NCBI GenBank assembly: GCA_035934385.1
Contig: DASYXY010000068.1
Span: forward strand, 1-64,000
Origin: CF-118 sp035934385
GTDB taxonomy: Bacteria > Chloroflexota > Dormibacteria > Dormibacterales > Dormibacteraceae
Direction of reading: 5' to 3'
DNA length: 64,000 bases
The notes beneath the pieces are model-generated. The model saw only the letters and a list, made by a program, of their open reading frames with translations. It was not told the origin of the DNA and did not search any database. Below are positions 14,778 through 22,670 of this stretch, in pieces; within the stretch, counting starts at the first letter, position 1, and each line of letters opens with the position of its first letter. Both the position numbers and the translations under genes were made by a program.

Positions 14778-17096
14778 TTAGCTGCGATGCTCGGTGGCGC
14801 CTAGCAACTGGAGCACCTGGCCACCGGATCTCTCGTCGTCATCCCGGCGGCGGCCTCGCGCCCGCAGCAACCGTAGACATGCGGCTTTCGCTCCTTCGAC
14901 GAGATGCAGGGGTCCGATGCAGGAGGGACAGCCCGCGGCGCACTGGCAGTCGCGCACCAGCGCGGCGGCGCCGTCGAGCAGCTCGTGGTGGAGCTCGTAC
15001 ATGCGGGGCGCGTAGCCGACGCCGCCCGGATAGATCTCGTAGACGGTCACGGTGGGCAGCCGAGTCGTGACCGAGCGGACTTCCGCCACAGCGCCGAGAT
15101 CGCGCGGGTCGCACATCAGCCGAAGGCTCGCGACGTGGCGCAGCGCGTGCGCCATGCCCTGAAGGCCGGCTTCGAGAGTCTCTCCGCCAAGCGCAATCCA
15201 GAGCTGCTCGTCAAGGGTCAGCCACCACGCGGTCGTGTGCAGCGTCTGCTCGGGCAGGTGGATCGGACCTGAGCCGATGTTCTCGTGCGTGTGGAAGCGG
15301 ATCTTCTTGAACATGCTGGCGAGCGAAGTGATCTTCACCTCGCCGTGGTGGCGCGCTACGGGCGATTCGTCCGGACCTGCGAACGTGTCGAGCACGCGCA
15401 CCGTGACCGACGCAAGTGCGTCCGTGTAGTAGTCGACCTCCACCGGGCGCACGTATGCCTTCTTCTCGTCCCAGTCGAGACGGTCGACGTGGTACTGGGC
15501 GCCCTCGTGCAGGTAGACGGCTTCTTCGTGCAGGAACACCGGCGTCGAGAACTGGTCCATCTCGCCGATGACCTGCGGCCGAGGCTGCGACGTATCGACG
15601 ATCACGACGTTGTCGGCCGCGATGCGTCGCAGGTGGACCTCCTCGGCGGGGAATGCCTGCCGGCTCCAGAACCAGCGGCCGGCCGAGCGCGTAGCCGAAC
15701 CGTCCTCCTCGAAGACGTGAAGCAGCTCCTGCACGTCGGCGCGGCCGAGCGGCTCGCGATCTTCGAAAGGCAGCTCGAAGAGGCCGGCCTGCAGGTGGCC
15801 GGCGAGGATGAGGAGGTTGTCGGGGTCGATCAGCCCTTCCTCCGGATCGGCGCTGAGGAAGTACTCCGGGTGGCCGACGATGAACTGGTCGAGCGGCGAG
15901 CTCGAGGCCACGAAGACGCCGATTGACCCCGACCGGCGACCGGCACGCCCGATCTGCTGCCAGGTCGAGGCGATCGTGCCGGGATAGCCGACCAGCACGG
16001 ACGCGTCGAGCGTGCCGATGTCGATGCCCAGCTCGAGGGCGTTCGTGCTGACGACGGCGGTGATGTCGCCCGCGCGAAGGCCCGCTTCGATCTCGCGGCG
16101 GTGCAGAGGAAGATATCCGGCTCGGTATCCGCGCACTCGCCGGCTGGCGTCGAGTCGCGGCGCCAGGTCCTGGCGCAGGTAGCTGAGCATCACCTCGACC
16201 TGCAGCCGGCTGCGGCAGAACACGATGGACTGGATGCCGGCGCGGATCCACGGCGCCGCGATGCGTCGGGCCTCGAGCATCGAGCTGCGGCGCACCCCAA
16301 GCTCGCGGTTCAGCAACGGGGGGTTGTAGAAGATGAGCCTGCGCTCGCCACGTGGCGCGCCGCTGCGGTCGACCAGCGCCACGTCGTCCTCCTCGAGCAG
16401 GCGCTGGGCGAGCTCGCGCGGGTTGGCGATGGTCGCGGAGGCGCAGATGAACGTCGGGTGTGAGCCGTAGAACGCGCAGACGCGTTTCAGTCGTCGTATG
16501 ACGTTCGCAACCTGGCTGCCGAAGAGACCGCGGTACGTGTGGAGCTCGTCGATGACCACGAACTCCAGGCTCGAGAACAGCCGCCGCCATCGCGTGTGAT
16601 GCGGCAGCACACCCGTGTGCAGCATGTCGGGGTTCGTCATGACGATGTGCCCCGCCTCGCGAATCGCGGTACGCCGTCCAGGCGCCGTGTCGCCGTCGTA
16701 CGTGTCGACGCGGAGGTCGATCGGCAGCCCGCGTTTCAGCGCGCCGAGCTCCGCCAGCTGGTCCTGGGCGAGGGCCTTGGTCGGGAACAGGTAGATCGCG
16801 CGACGCTCGGGGTCTTCGAGCATCCGCTGCAGTACCGGCAGGTTGTAGCACAGCGTTTTGCCGCTGGCGGTGGGCGTGACGACGGCCAGGTGCCGGCCTC
16901 GCCGCACCTCGGCGTAAGCCTCGGCCTGGTGGGAGTAAAGTCGATCGATTCCGCGCGACTGCAGAGCGGCAGCAAGCTCGGGTCGAAGGTCGGCGGGCAA
17001 GGGTGAGAACTGCGGCGGGGATGACGGAATCACGTGGTCAAGCGTTATTTCCCCTTGGAAGTCGGCTGCGTCGAAAGGCGGGAGCGTGGGCGGCAT
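14778..17096 (-). CDS. mrfA: DEAD/DEAH-box helicase with DUF1998 domain, MrfA/YprA family
   Basis: A 772-aa superfamily 2 helicase. Walker A TPTASGKT is at residues 74-81, the Walker B box is IDELHTYRG, motif III SATIANP, motif VI QQIGRAGRRSGS. The C-terminal DUF1998-type zinc domain has the four-cysteine cluster (CQCAAGCPSCIG) near residue 740. These features and the adjacent exonuclease identify it as the MrfA (YprA/Hrq1-like) family, an ATP-dependent 3'-5' helicase in a UvrA-independent excision pathway for mitomycin adducts and crosslinks. ATG 17096 is preferred; an upstream in-frame TTG at 17138 would overlap the divergent sigma gene. Confidence 0.88.
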   Translation of the reverse strand: MPPTLPPFDAADFQGEITLDHVIPSSPPQFSPLPADLRPELAAALQSRGIDRLYSHQAEAYAEVRRGRHLAVVTPTASGKTLCYNLPVLQRMLEDPERRAIYLFPTKALAQDQLAELGALKRGLPIDLRVDTYDGDTAPGRRTAIREAGHIVMTNPDMLHTGVLPHHTRWRRLFSSLEFVVIDELHTYRGLFGSQVANVIRRLKRVCAFYGSHPTFICASATIANPRELAQRLLEEDDVALVDRSGAPRGERRLIFYNPPLLNRELGVRRSSMLEARRIAAPWIRAGIQSIVFCRSRLQVEVMLSYLRQDLAPRLDASRRVRGYRAGYLPLHRREIEAGLRAGDITAVVSTNALELGIDIGTLDASVLVGYPGTIASTWQQIGRAGRRSGSIGVFVASSSPLDQFIVGHPEYFLSADPEEGLIDPDNLLILAGHLQAGLFELPFEDREPLGRADVQELLHVFEEDGSATRSAGRWFWSRQAFPAEEVHLRRIAADNVVIVDTSQPRPQVIGEMDQFSTPVFLHEEAVYLHEGAQYHVDRLDWDEKKAYVRPVEVDYYTDALASVTVRVLDTFAGPDESPVARHHGEVKITSLASMFKKIRFHTHENIGSGPIHLPEQTLHTTAWWLTLDEQLWIALGGETLEAGLQGMAHALRHVASLRLMCDPRDLGAVAEVRSVTTRLPTVTVYEIYPGGVGYAPRMYELHHELLDGAAALVRDCQCAAGCPSCIGPLHLVEGAKAACLRLLRARGRRRDDDERSGGQVLQLLGATEHRS

Positions 17097-17106
17097 TGGG
17101 CGCCCC

Positions 17107-17122
17107 AGGAGGTTAATCGAAC
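17107..17122 (+). promoter_or_regulatory. strong Shine-Dalgarno that fixes the sigma-factor start
   Basis: AGGAGGT at 17107-17113 precedes an in-frame TAA (17114-17116) and then ATT at 17123. It is the only strong ribosome-binding site near the sigma gene and implies initiation at ATT, since no ATG, GTG or TTG occurs in frame before 17237. Confidence 0.5.
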
Positions 17123-17713
17123 ATTCGTTCGGAGTCAAGTCAGATCGAAGGCCAGGGCTACAGTCCGGGCAACGAGGCCGATTTCGAGCGGCTCTACCGG
17201 ACTTCGTACAACCGCGTCCTGGGCACGCTCATCGGCGTGCTTGGCGACCGCGCGGCCGCGGAGGACTGCACCCACGACGCGTTCGAGAAGGCCTACCGCG
17301 CCTGGCCGTCATGGCGCAGGGACGCGCCCGCCGAGGCTTGGATCCACAGGATCGCGATCAACACGGCCATCTCGTTCCAGCGGTATTCGCGGATGCGCGA
17401 GGTGGGCCAGGTCATCAAGCGACTTGGCCGGCCGGCGCTGCCAGAGGACCCCGCCTCGGTGGCCGAACGCTCGGACCTCTTCAACGCGCTGCGCAAGCTG
17501 CCGCCCAAGCAGGCCGCGGCGATCGTGCTGCGGCACCACCACGGCTACACGAACCGCGAGATCGCGGCCGCCCTCGAGATCCCAGAGCGAACGGTGGCTT
17601 CCCGACTGATGGCGGCCAAAGCGCGGCTGAGGCGTCTCCTCGAGGCAGCGCCCCGCAGGGGCGCCGAGGTCGACATGGGTAGTTTGCCGGACGACAGCGT
17701 CCCTTCCGATTGA
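17123..17713 (+). CDS. ECF-type RNA polymerase sigma factor
   Basis: About 196 aa. Region 2 is FERLYRTSYNRVLGTL through AAAEDCTHDAFEKAYRAWPSW and WIHRIAINTAISFQR; region 4 is LPPKQAAAIVLRHHHGYTNR and IAAALEIPERTVASRLMAAK, the helix-turn-helix for the -35 element. If translation began at the first canonical codon (GTG 17237) the beginning of region 2 would be lost; the open frame continues back to 17117 and a good AGGAGGT sits 10 nt before ATT 17123. I therefore annotate an ATT start, as in infC, with moderate certainty. A membrane protein gene follows after 9 nt and may be its anti-sigma partner. Confidence 0.8.
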   Translation: MRSESSQIEGQGYSPGNEADFERLYRTSYNRVLGTLIGVLGDRAAAEDCTHDAFEKAYRAWPSWRRDAPAEAWIHRIAINTAISFQRYSRMREVGQVIKRLGRPALPEDPASVAERSDLFNALRKLPPKQAAAIVLRHHHGYTNREIAAALEIPERTVASRLMAAKARLRRLLEAAPRRGAEVDMGSLPDDSVPSD

Positions 17714-17722
17714 GGTCGACAA

Positions 17723-18202
17723 ATGAGTGAATTCGACAGCGAGATCGAACGAGAGCTGAGCCGGGTCTTGGGGCCAGTCGACCGTGCCTCCATTCCGGCC
17801 TGGCGAATACCAACCTCAGGAGGACCAATGAAGAGACTGTTCGGCGGAGCGGGAGTCGCCATTGCGGCCAAGCTCCTCACCGGCTTTGCGGTCGCCGCCC
17901 TGGCGGTCGGCGCTGCCGGAGTGGCTACAGAGGTCGCGACCACAGGCAGCGTGAATCCCAACGACTGGGGACAGCAGGTGAAGCAGCAGGTCGAGGCGTG
18001 CAAGACCACGCTGCGCGCGTCCGGCGTGCGCGGCATCGGCGAGTGCGTCAGCGACTTCGCGAACCAGCACGGCAAGACCGTGAGCGGCGAGCACCGGAAC
18101 AGCGACGCGCGCTCCAACGACCACGACAACAACGGCAAGAACAAGAACAAGGGCAGCAACGGCGAGCACGGCAAGCCCAGCGACCTGCCGCACCAGCCGT
18201 AA
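17723..18202 (+). CDS. small membrane protein downstream of ECF sigma factor, possible anti-sigma
   Basis: A 159-aa protein with an acidic N-terminal ~35 residues (SEFDSEIERELSRVLGPVD) that would face the cytoplasm, one TM helix (about residues 44-70), and an external tail that turns extremely hydrophilic (Asn, Asp, Lys, Gly, His; e.g. SNDHDNNGKNKNKGSNGEHG). Two cysteines lie in the external part. Its position 9 nt after a sigma factor and its topology fit an anti-sigma factor, but I see no zinc-binding HxxxCxxC motif, so the role is inference. The low-complexity tail is unusual. Confidence 0.6.
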   Translation: MSEFDSEIERELSRVLGPVDRASIPAWRIPTSGGPMKRLFGGAGVAIAAKLLTGFAVAALAVGAAGVATEVATTGSVNPNDWGQQVKQQVEACKTTLRASGVRGIGECVSDFANQHGKTVSGEHRNSDARSNDHDNNGKNKNKGSNGEHGKPSDLPHQP

Positions 18203-18225
18203 TTAACTAGCCCCTTCCTCTCGAC

Positions 18226-18259
18226 GAGGCCGGGCCGCAAGGCTCGGCCTCAACTTTTT
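18226..18259. terminator. intrinsic terminator between convergent genes
   Basis: An 11-bp stem (GAGGCCGGGCC with GGCTCGGCCTC, one G-T pair) closed by a GCAA tetraloop at 18226-18251, followed by AACTTTTT. It terminates the sigma operon on the plus strand; the stem could also serve cysS, whose stop codon begins at 18261, on the other strand. Confidence 0.85.
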
Positions 18260-19650
18260 CAGGAGCGGCGGACCTCCCACCTCTGGCCGTCCGCGGTGTC
18301 GGTGACCGCCACGCCAAGGGACGCGAGCTCTCCACGAAGTCGGTCAGCGGTCGCGAAGTCTTTCGCGGCGCGCGCCTTCTCACGTGACGAAAGCAAGACC
18401 GCGGCGCCATCGGGCAGCGCTTCGCGCCGCGGCGCGCGAGAGAGGTCCAGCCCGAGCACCTGATCCCATTCGACCAGCAGGCGCGCCTTGGCGCCGGCGG
18501 CGAGGTCGGAACGGACCAGCTCGGACACGAGGGCCATCGCCGCGGGGAGGTCGAGGTCGTTGGCAATCGCGGCCCGAAAACGCTCGTCGAAATCACCTCG
18601 GGGTCCAACAGGCGCGGTGGACCACTCCGCCACGCGTTCCCGCAGCTGGCGGAGCGCGTGATCCGCCCCGCTCATCGCGTCCTTTGAGAAGTTCAGCTTG
18701 CTCCGGTACTTCGCCTGCAGGGTCAGGTAGCGGAACGCGAGCGGGTCGAAGCCCTCTTCGGCCAGGTCGGTGACGCGGAAGAAGTTGCCCGCGGATTTCG
18801 CCATGCGCGCTCCCGCCAGCATCAGGTGCTCGCCGTGCACCCAACAGCTCACGACCCGGTGTCCGGTCACACCTTCGGACTGCGCGATCTCCGCTTCGTG
18901 ATGTGGAAAGACGTTGTCAGACCCGCCGGTGTGGATGTCGAATCGATCGCCGAGCAGCGACATCGACATCGCCGAGCACTCGATGTGCCAGCCCGGGAAT
19001 CCCGGGCCCCACGGGCTGGGCCAGACCTGGAGGCGATGCTCGCCGGCCCCCTTCCACAGCGTGAAGTCGCCCGGATGTCGCTTGCGTGGATCGACCTCGC
19101 CTCGCGTGCCGGCCAGCAGCTGGTCGGTGGCGTTACGCGAAAGCCGGCCGTACGACGGGAAGCTCGCGATGTCGTAGTAGGCGGTGCCTGCCACTTCGTA
19201 GGCGTGGCCGCGCTCGATGAGGCGGGCGATGATCTCGATCATCTGCGGGATGTAAGCGGTGGCCCGCGGATACTCGTGCGCCGGCCGGATGTTGACCATG
19301 CGCGAGTCGTGCATGAACGCCTCGGTGTAGTGAGCCGCTATGTCTTCCGGAGACTTCTTTTCGAGGCGCGCCGACACGAGCATCTTGTCTTCGCCCCAGT
19401 CCAACGTGTCGTCCGTGAGGTGGCCGACGTCGGTGATGTTCATGACCTGGTGCGTTTCGTGGCCCAGGTACTCGAGGGACCGGGTGAGGAGGTCGGCGAA
19501 CATGTAGGTCCGCAGGTTCCCGATGTGCGCGTAGCGATACACGGTCGGGCCGCAGGAGTAAATGGTCACCCGGCCGGACGCGAGCGGGCGCAGCTCTTCC
19601 TTGCGCCGGGCTAGCGTGTTGTATAGCCGGATGGGAGAACGCGGGGGCAT
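18259..19650 (-). CDS. cysS: cysteine-tRNA ligase
   Basis: A 463-aa class I aminoacyl-tRNA synthetase that charges tRNA-Cys. The zinc-site cysteine in SCGPTVY, the HIGH-type motif AHIGNLRTY, the second zinc Cys in GWHIECSAMS, the zinc His cluster GGSDNVFPHHEAEIAQ, and the KMSKS-type motif KMAKSAGNF are all present. The C-terminal helical DALR-like domain and a tail (ATADRLRGELASLGV) are of CysS type, so it is CysS and not the shorter mycothiol ligase MshC. ATG 19650 follows GAGAGG. The start lies only 12 bp from the divergent molybdopterin gene. Confidence 0.93.
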   Translation of the reverse strand: MPPRSPIRLYNTLARRKEELRPLASGRVTIYSCGPTVYRYAHIGNLRTYMFADLLTRSLEYLGHETHQVMNITDVGHLTDDTLDWGEDKMLVSARLEKKSPEDIAAHYTEAFMHDSRMVNIRPAHEYPRATAYIPQMIEIIARLIERGHAYEVAGTAYYDIASFPSYGRLSRNATDQLLAGTRGEVDPRKRHPGDFTLWKGAGEHRLQVWPSPWGPGFPGWHIECSAMSMSLLGDRFDIHTGGSDNVFPHHEAEIAQSEGVTGHRVVSCWVHGEHLMLAGARMAKSAGNFFRVTDLAEEGFDPLAFRYLTLQAKYRSKLNFSKDAMSGADHALRQLRERVAEWSTAPVGPRGDFDERFRAAIANDLDLPAAMALVSELVRSDLAAGAKARLLVEWDQVLGLDLSRAPRREALPDGAAVLLSSREKARAAKDFATADRLRGELASLGVAVTDTADGQRWEVRRS

Positions 19651-19662
19651 GGACCTCTCTCT

Positions 19663-20670
19663 ATGCTCCCAGTTGTGCGTGCGCTTCGTCTGACGGGCGC
19701 GTCGGCAACCGCCTCCGACATAAAAGGACGCGTGCTCGTCCACGACCTGAGCCACGAGCTCCGCAAGGGCTCGGTGCTTCGGTCCGAGGACCTCGACGCC
19801 GTGCGGCGCGCGGGCGAGATCCACCTCGTCGAGCTGGAGCCAGGAGACGTGCACGAAGACGCGGCCGCGACGCGGTTGGCCAAGGCGCTTTCTGGCCCAG
19901 GGCTCGAAGCGCGTCCGCCGGTGCAGAGCCAGGCTCGTCTCGTCGCCACCATGCGCGGGTTGGTGCGGGTGCGGGGCGACCTGATCGACGCCATCAACGA
20001 GCTTGGCGGCCTGTCGGTGTTCACGGTCATGGACGGGCAGGCGGTTGAGGTGGGTGAGGAGGTCGCCGGGTGTAAGGTCACGCCGGTCGCCGTCCCCGGT
20101 CGCGTGCTCGACGAGGCCGAAGCCATCAGCCGCGGCCGCGGTCCGGTCGTCGAGCTGCTGCCCTTCAAGCCGCTGCGCACGTTCGTCGTCGCCACCGAGC
20201 GTTTGAAGCCGAAGGCGCGCGAGCTCTTTCGTTCGGCGGTAACGCGCAAGCTTGGCTGGTACGGAGCGCAGGTGCTGGCCGTGCGCGAGGTGGCGCGCAC
20301 GCCCGAGGCGGTGGCCGCTGCTTACCGCGAGGCGGAATCGATGGGCGCGCAGCTCGTCCTCTTCGCCGGCGCATCGGCGATCGACCCGCTCGACCCGGCG
20401 TATGCGGAGCTGGTCAACGTCGGAGGAGAGGTGCTTCAGCTTGGTGCGCCGATGCACCCGGGCAGCATGCTGTGGCTGGGCCGCATGCCGGACGCCGCCG
20501 CGGTCGTGGGCGTCGCTTCGTGCGCCGGGTTCGGGCGCTCCAGCTCACTCGACCTTCTTCTCCCGTTTGTGTTCGCGTACGGCCGAGCCGACGCCAAGGA
20601 TTTGCTCAGGCTCGGGCACGGAGGGCTCATCGAGTCGGGCGCGGGCCGCAGGTTCCCGCCCTACTCGTAG
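19663..20670 (+). CDS. molybdopterin-binding domain protein (MoeA/MogA-like)
   Basis: A 335-aa cytoplasmic protein. The C-terminal half resembles the MoCF-biosynthesis fold: TFVVATERLKP, then the SMGAQLVLFAGASAIDPLDP segment, and GAPMHPGSMLWLGRMPDAAAVVG, which matches the MoeA/CinA-type binding loop. The N-terminal half has a MoeA domain-like pattern (IKGRVLVHDLSHELRKGS). Such stand-alone proteins occur near molybdenum hydroxylases in Chloroflexota and Actinobacteria, but no molybdoenzyme is in this window. The substrate and step are not known. The 3' end overlaps the convergent DUF309 gene by 10 bp. Confidence 0.65.
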   Translation: MLPVVRALRLTGASATASDIKGRVLVHDLSHELRKGSVLRSEDLDAVRRAGEIHLVELEPGDVHEDAAATRLAKALSGPGLEARPPVQSQARLVATMRGLVRVRGDLIDAINELGGLSVFTVMDGQAVEVGEEVAGCKVTPVAVPGRVLDEAEAISRGRGPVVELLPFKPLRTFVVATERLKPKARELFRSAVTRKLGWYGAQVLAVREVARTPEAVAAAYREAESMGAQLVLFAGASAIDPLDPAYAELVNVGGEVLQLGAPMHPGSMLWLGRMPDAAAVVGVASCAGFGRSSSLDLLLPFVFAYGRADAKDLLRLGHGGLIESGAGRRFPPYS

Positions 20671-21005
20671 GCGATCTGGGGCATCTCCAGGTCGGGCCAG
20701 CCGCCGCCGTCCATCGCCGCGAGGTACGCATCAACCGATCGGACGAGCGAGTCGAGGCGGAGCCGGCGGTGCACCGGTAGATAAGGACGAAGGTAGCCTG
20801 CCCCGCTGCGCCACTTGTTGACCGCGCCGCGGCGGTTGTGGCGGCCGTAGTGGAGGCACCCTGCCGCGACCTGGATCAGCCCCTTGTAGAAGCCGGCGTT
20901 AGGACCCTTGCGATCGGGCATCCACTCGTGCTCCCAGGCTTCGTGTGCGTCCCAGTAGAGGCCCCTGTTAAAAAGGCCCACGCCGATCGAGGGGTCGTCA
21001 GCCAT
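20661..21005 (-). CDS. DUF309 family protein
   Basis: A 114-aa protein of the DUF309 family: the signature FNRGLYWDAHEAWEHEWMP followed by GFYKGLIQVAAGCLHYGR is intact (conserved Asn, His, Glu and Trp). The function of the family is unknown; its conserved HExWE pattern could hold a metal. It is divergent from an HD-domain gene with only 18 bp between start codons, sharing an AT-rich ATAATCG element. Confidence 0.85.
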   Translation of the reverse strand: MADDPSIGVGLFNRGLYWDAHEAWEHEWMPDRKGPNAGFYKGLIQVAAGCLHYGRHNRRGAVNKWRSGAGYLRPYLPVHRRLRLDSLVRSVDAYLAAMDGGGWPDLEMPQIAYE

Positions 21006-21009
21006 TACC

Positions 21010-21015
21010 CATAAT
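21010..21015 (+). promoter_or_regulatory. -10-like CATAAT for HD gene (shared divergent element)
   Basis: CATAAT ends 8 nt before ATG 21024. On the opposite strand the same bases give GATTAT (21012-21017) ending about 6 nt before the DUF309 ATG at 21005. The 18-bp gap therefore seems to serve as promoter in both directions, with near-leaderless transcripts. Confidence 0.4.
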
Positions 21016-21023
21016 CGAGCTCA

Positions 21024-22409
21024 ATGACGTCACCGACATCGGAGTACTCCAGGGTCAACCTGTTCAGCGACCCAATCTACCGCTACCTGCGGATCACGAA
21101 GGGCGGGCCTGGCGGCGTGCCAGGTCGGGCGTCGGAGCAGGACCTCATCGATGCGGCGTGGCTGCAGCGGTTGCGCCGCATCCACCAGCTGCAGAGCGCG
21201 TGGTGGGTGTTCGCGACCGCCGAGCACTCGCGATTCCAGCACGCACTCGGCGCGATGCACCTGGCCGGCGACTGGACCCGTCACCTGCATCCGACCCTGG
21301 CTTCTGTTCACCGAGGCACGCCGTCGATGCCGCTGGTCGAGGAGACCATGCGCATGGCCGGGCTCCTGCACGACGTCGGGCACGGACCGTTCGGTCACTT
21401 CTTCGACGAGAACTATCTCGACAGCTGGGGGATCGACCACGAGGACATCGGCCGCGCGATCGTCGGCGGGCCGCTGGCGGAGCTCATCGGGTCGCTGGGT
21501 GCGTCGCCCACCGCCGACTTTGCAGACGGCGAACGTATCGATCCGCGGTGGGTTGCGTACCTGATCTCGCCGGACGACCTGGTTGGGTTCGAGGCTCCCG
21601 CATGGCTAGCCGCGCTCAAGCCGGCGATGGTCGGTCCGTTTTCCGCGGACAACATGGACTACGTGCCGCGCGACGCGTACATCTGCGGCGTCGCAGCCGG
21701 GCCGGTCGACGTGCAGCGCATCCTTCACTACTCGTTCATGTCGGAGCGCGGTCTGACCGTGCACGCCCACGGGGCGGAGGCGCTGTACATGTTTCTCAGC
21801 GCGCGGCTCTACCTGTATCACCAGGTCTATTTCCACCGCACTGTCAGACGCATCGATCTGCAGCTCCGCGAGGTCTTCCGGCCAACGCTGGACGTGCTGC
21901 TCGGTGGCAACCCGCTCGAGCGCATGGATGATTACCAGGCACTCACCGAGTGGTCGCTTCTGACCGAGGTCGACCGCTGGGCCCGCTCGCCGGAAGACGG
22001 CGAGCGCCGAGAGCTCGGACGCGCTTGGTCCGACATCGTGGCCCGCAGGCTGAAGTGGAAGCTGGTCTACCAGGGGCTCTCAGACGCGCGAGACATTCCC
22101 GCGGGCGCGCTCAGCGTCACACGCGAGGGCTTCGCGCGCAGCATTCGTGAGTGCCTGCCCGCGCCGTTGCGCGGCATCGAGTTCGAAGTCGATGTGGCGG
22201 CGCAGGAATCGCGGGCCTTCAACCCCATGACCGAGACCGCGGGGATCCTCTTCTACGAACCGCTCGAGAACACGTTCCAGCAGAGCCGCGTGCTCGATCT
22301 CTTTCGCAGGCTGCCCGTGCAGATGTCGCTGTTTCGGATCTTCGCCCGCGACGACGCCAATCGGAAGGAGCTGATCGCCGCGGCCAACCAGGTACTCAAG
22401 CCCGGCTAG
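21024..22409 (+). CDS. HD superfamily phosphohydrolase (dGTPase/SAMHD1-like)
   Basis: A 461-aa protein of the HD hydrolase group related to dGTP triphosphohydrolases and SAMHD1. The metal ligands are visible: H in EHSRFQHALG, HD in LLHDVGHGPFGHFFDE, and the distal D in FSADNMDYVPRDAYICG. The N-terminus FSDPIYRYLRITKG is typical of the YwfO/YdhJ subgroup. It probably hydrolyses (d)NTPs or a phosphoester in the cytoplasm; the true substrate is not deducible. It ends in a CTAG shared with the stop of the convergent fmdB gene. Confidence 0.85.
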   Translation: MTSPTSEYSRVNLFSDPIYRYLRITKGGPGGVPGRASEQDLIDAAWLQRLRRIHQLQSAWWVFATAEHSRFQHALGAMHLAGDWTRHLHPTLASVHRGTPSMPLVEETMRMAGLLHDVGHGPFGHFFDENYLDSWGIDHEDIGRAIVGGPLAELIGSLGASPTADFADGERIDPRWVAYLISPDDLVGFEAPAWLAALKPAMVGPFSADNMDYVPRDAYICGVAAGPVDVQRILHYSFMSERGLTVHAHGAEALYMFLSARLYLYHQVYFHRTVRRIDLQLREVFRPTLDVLLGGNPLERMDDYQALTEWSLLTEVDRWARSPEDGERRELGRAWSDIVARRLKWKLVYQGLSDARDIPAGALSVTREGFARSIRECLPAPLRGIEFEVDVAAQESRAFNPMTETAGILFYEPLENTFQQSRVLDLFRRLPVQMSLFRIFARDDANRKELIAAANQVLKPG

Positions 22410-22660
22410 AAGTCATCGTCGCCTCCGCCGAAGTCGTCACCACCACCGTAGTCGTCTCCGCCGCCGAACTCGTCGCCGCCGCTGCCGAAGTCGTCATCAC
22501 CGCCGTCATCTGAAGACCGGGCGGTGGCGAAGGTCGAGACCAGGCGCTTGAGCTCGACCTTGCCGCAGTGCGGGCACGCCGGGTCGGGCGAGGAGTAGCT
22601 GGGCAAGAGGGCGGAGGACTTCTTGCCGCACGCCGCGCACCGGTACTCGTAGATCGGCAT
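22406..22660 (-). CDS. FmdB-family zinc ribbon protein with Gly/Asp-rich tail
   Basis: An 84-aa protein that starts with MPIYEYRCAACGKKSSALLP and CPHCG, the two CxxC knuckles of the FmdB zinc ribbon (putative regulatory protein family). After residue 48 it turns into a low-complexity tail made of Gly, Asp and Phe/Tyr (units like GGGDDYGGGDDFGGG), corresponding to a GTCGTCACC/GCCGCC-rich stretch at 22406-22510. Role unknown. CATAAT on the minus strand (22668-22673) ends 7 nt before the ATG, so the mRNA may be leaderless. Confidence 0.8.
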   Translation of the reverse strand: MPIYEYRCAACGKKSSALLPSYSSPDPACPHCGKVELKRLVSTFATARSSDDGGDDDFGSGGDEFGGGDDYGGGDDFGGGDDDF

Positions 22661-22670
22661 CAATACGATT

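Noticed and set aside
17237..17713. GTG 17237 as start of the sigma factor
   Set aside because: It would remove part of region 2 and lacks a ribosome-binding site, whereas AGGAGGT precedes ATT 17123.
18259..19650. Mycothiol ligase MshC instead of CysS
   Set aside because: All zinc ligands, full length and the C-terminal tRNA-binding helices fit cysteinyl-tRNA synthetase.
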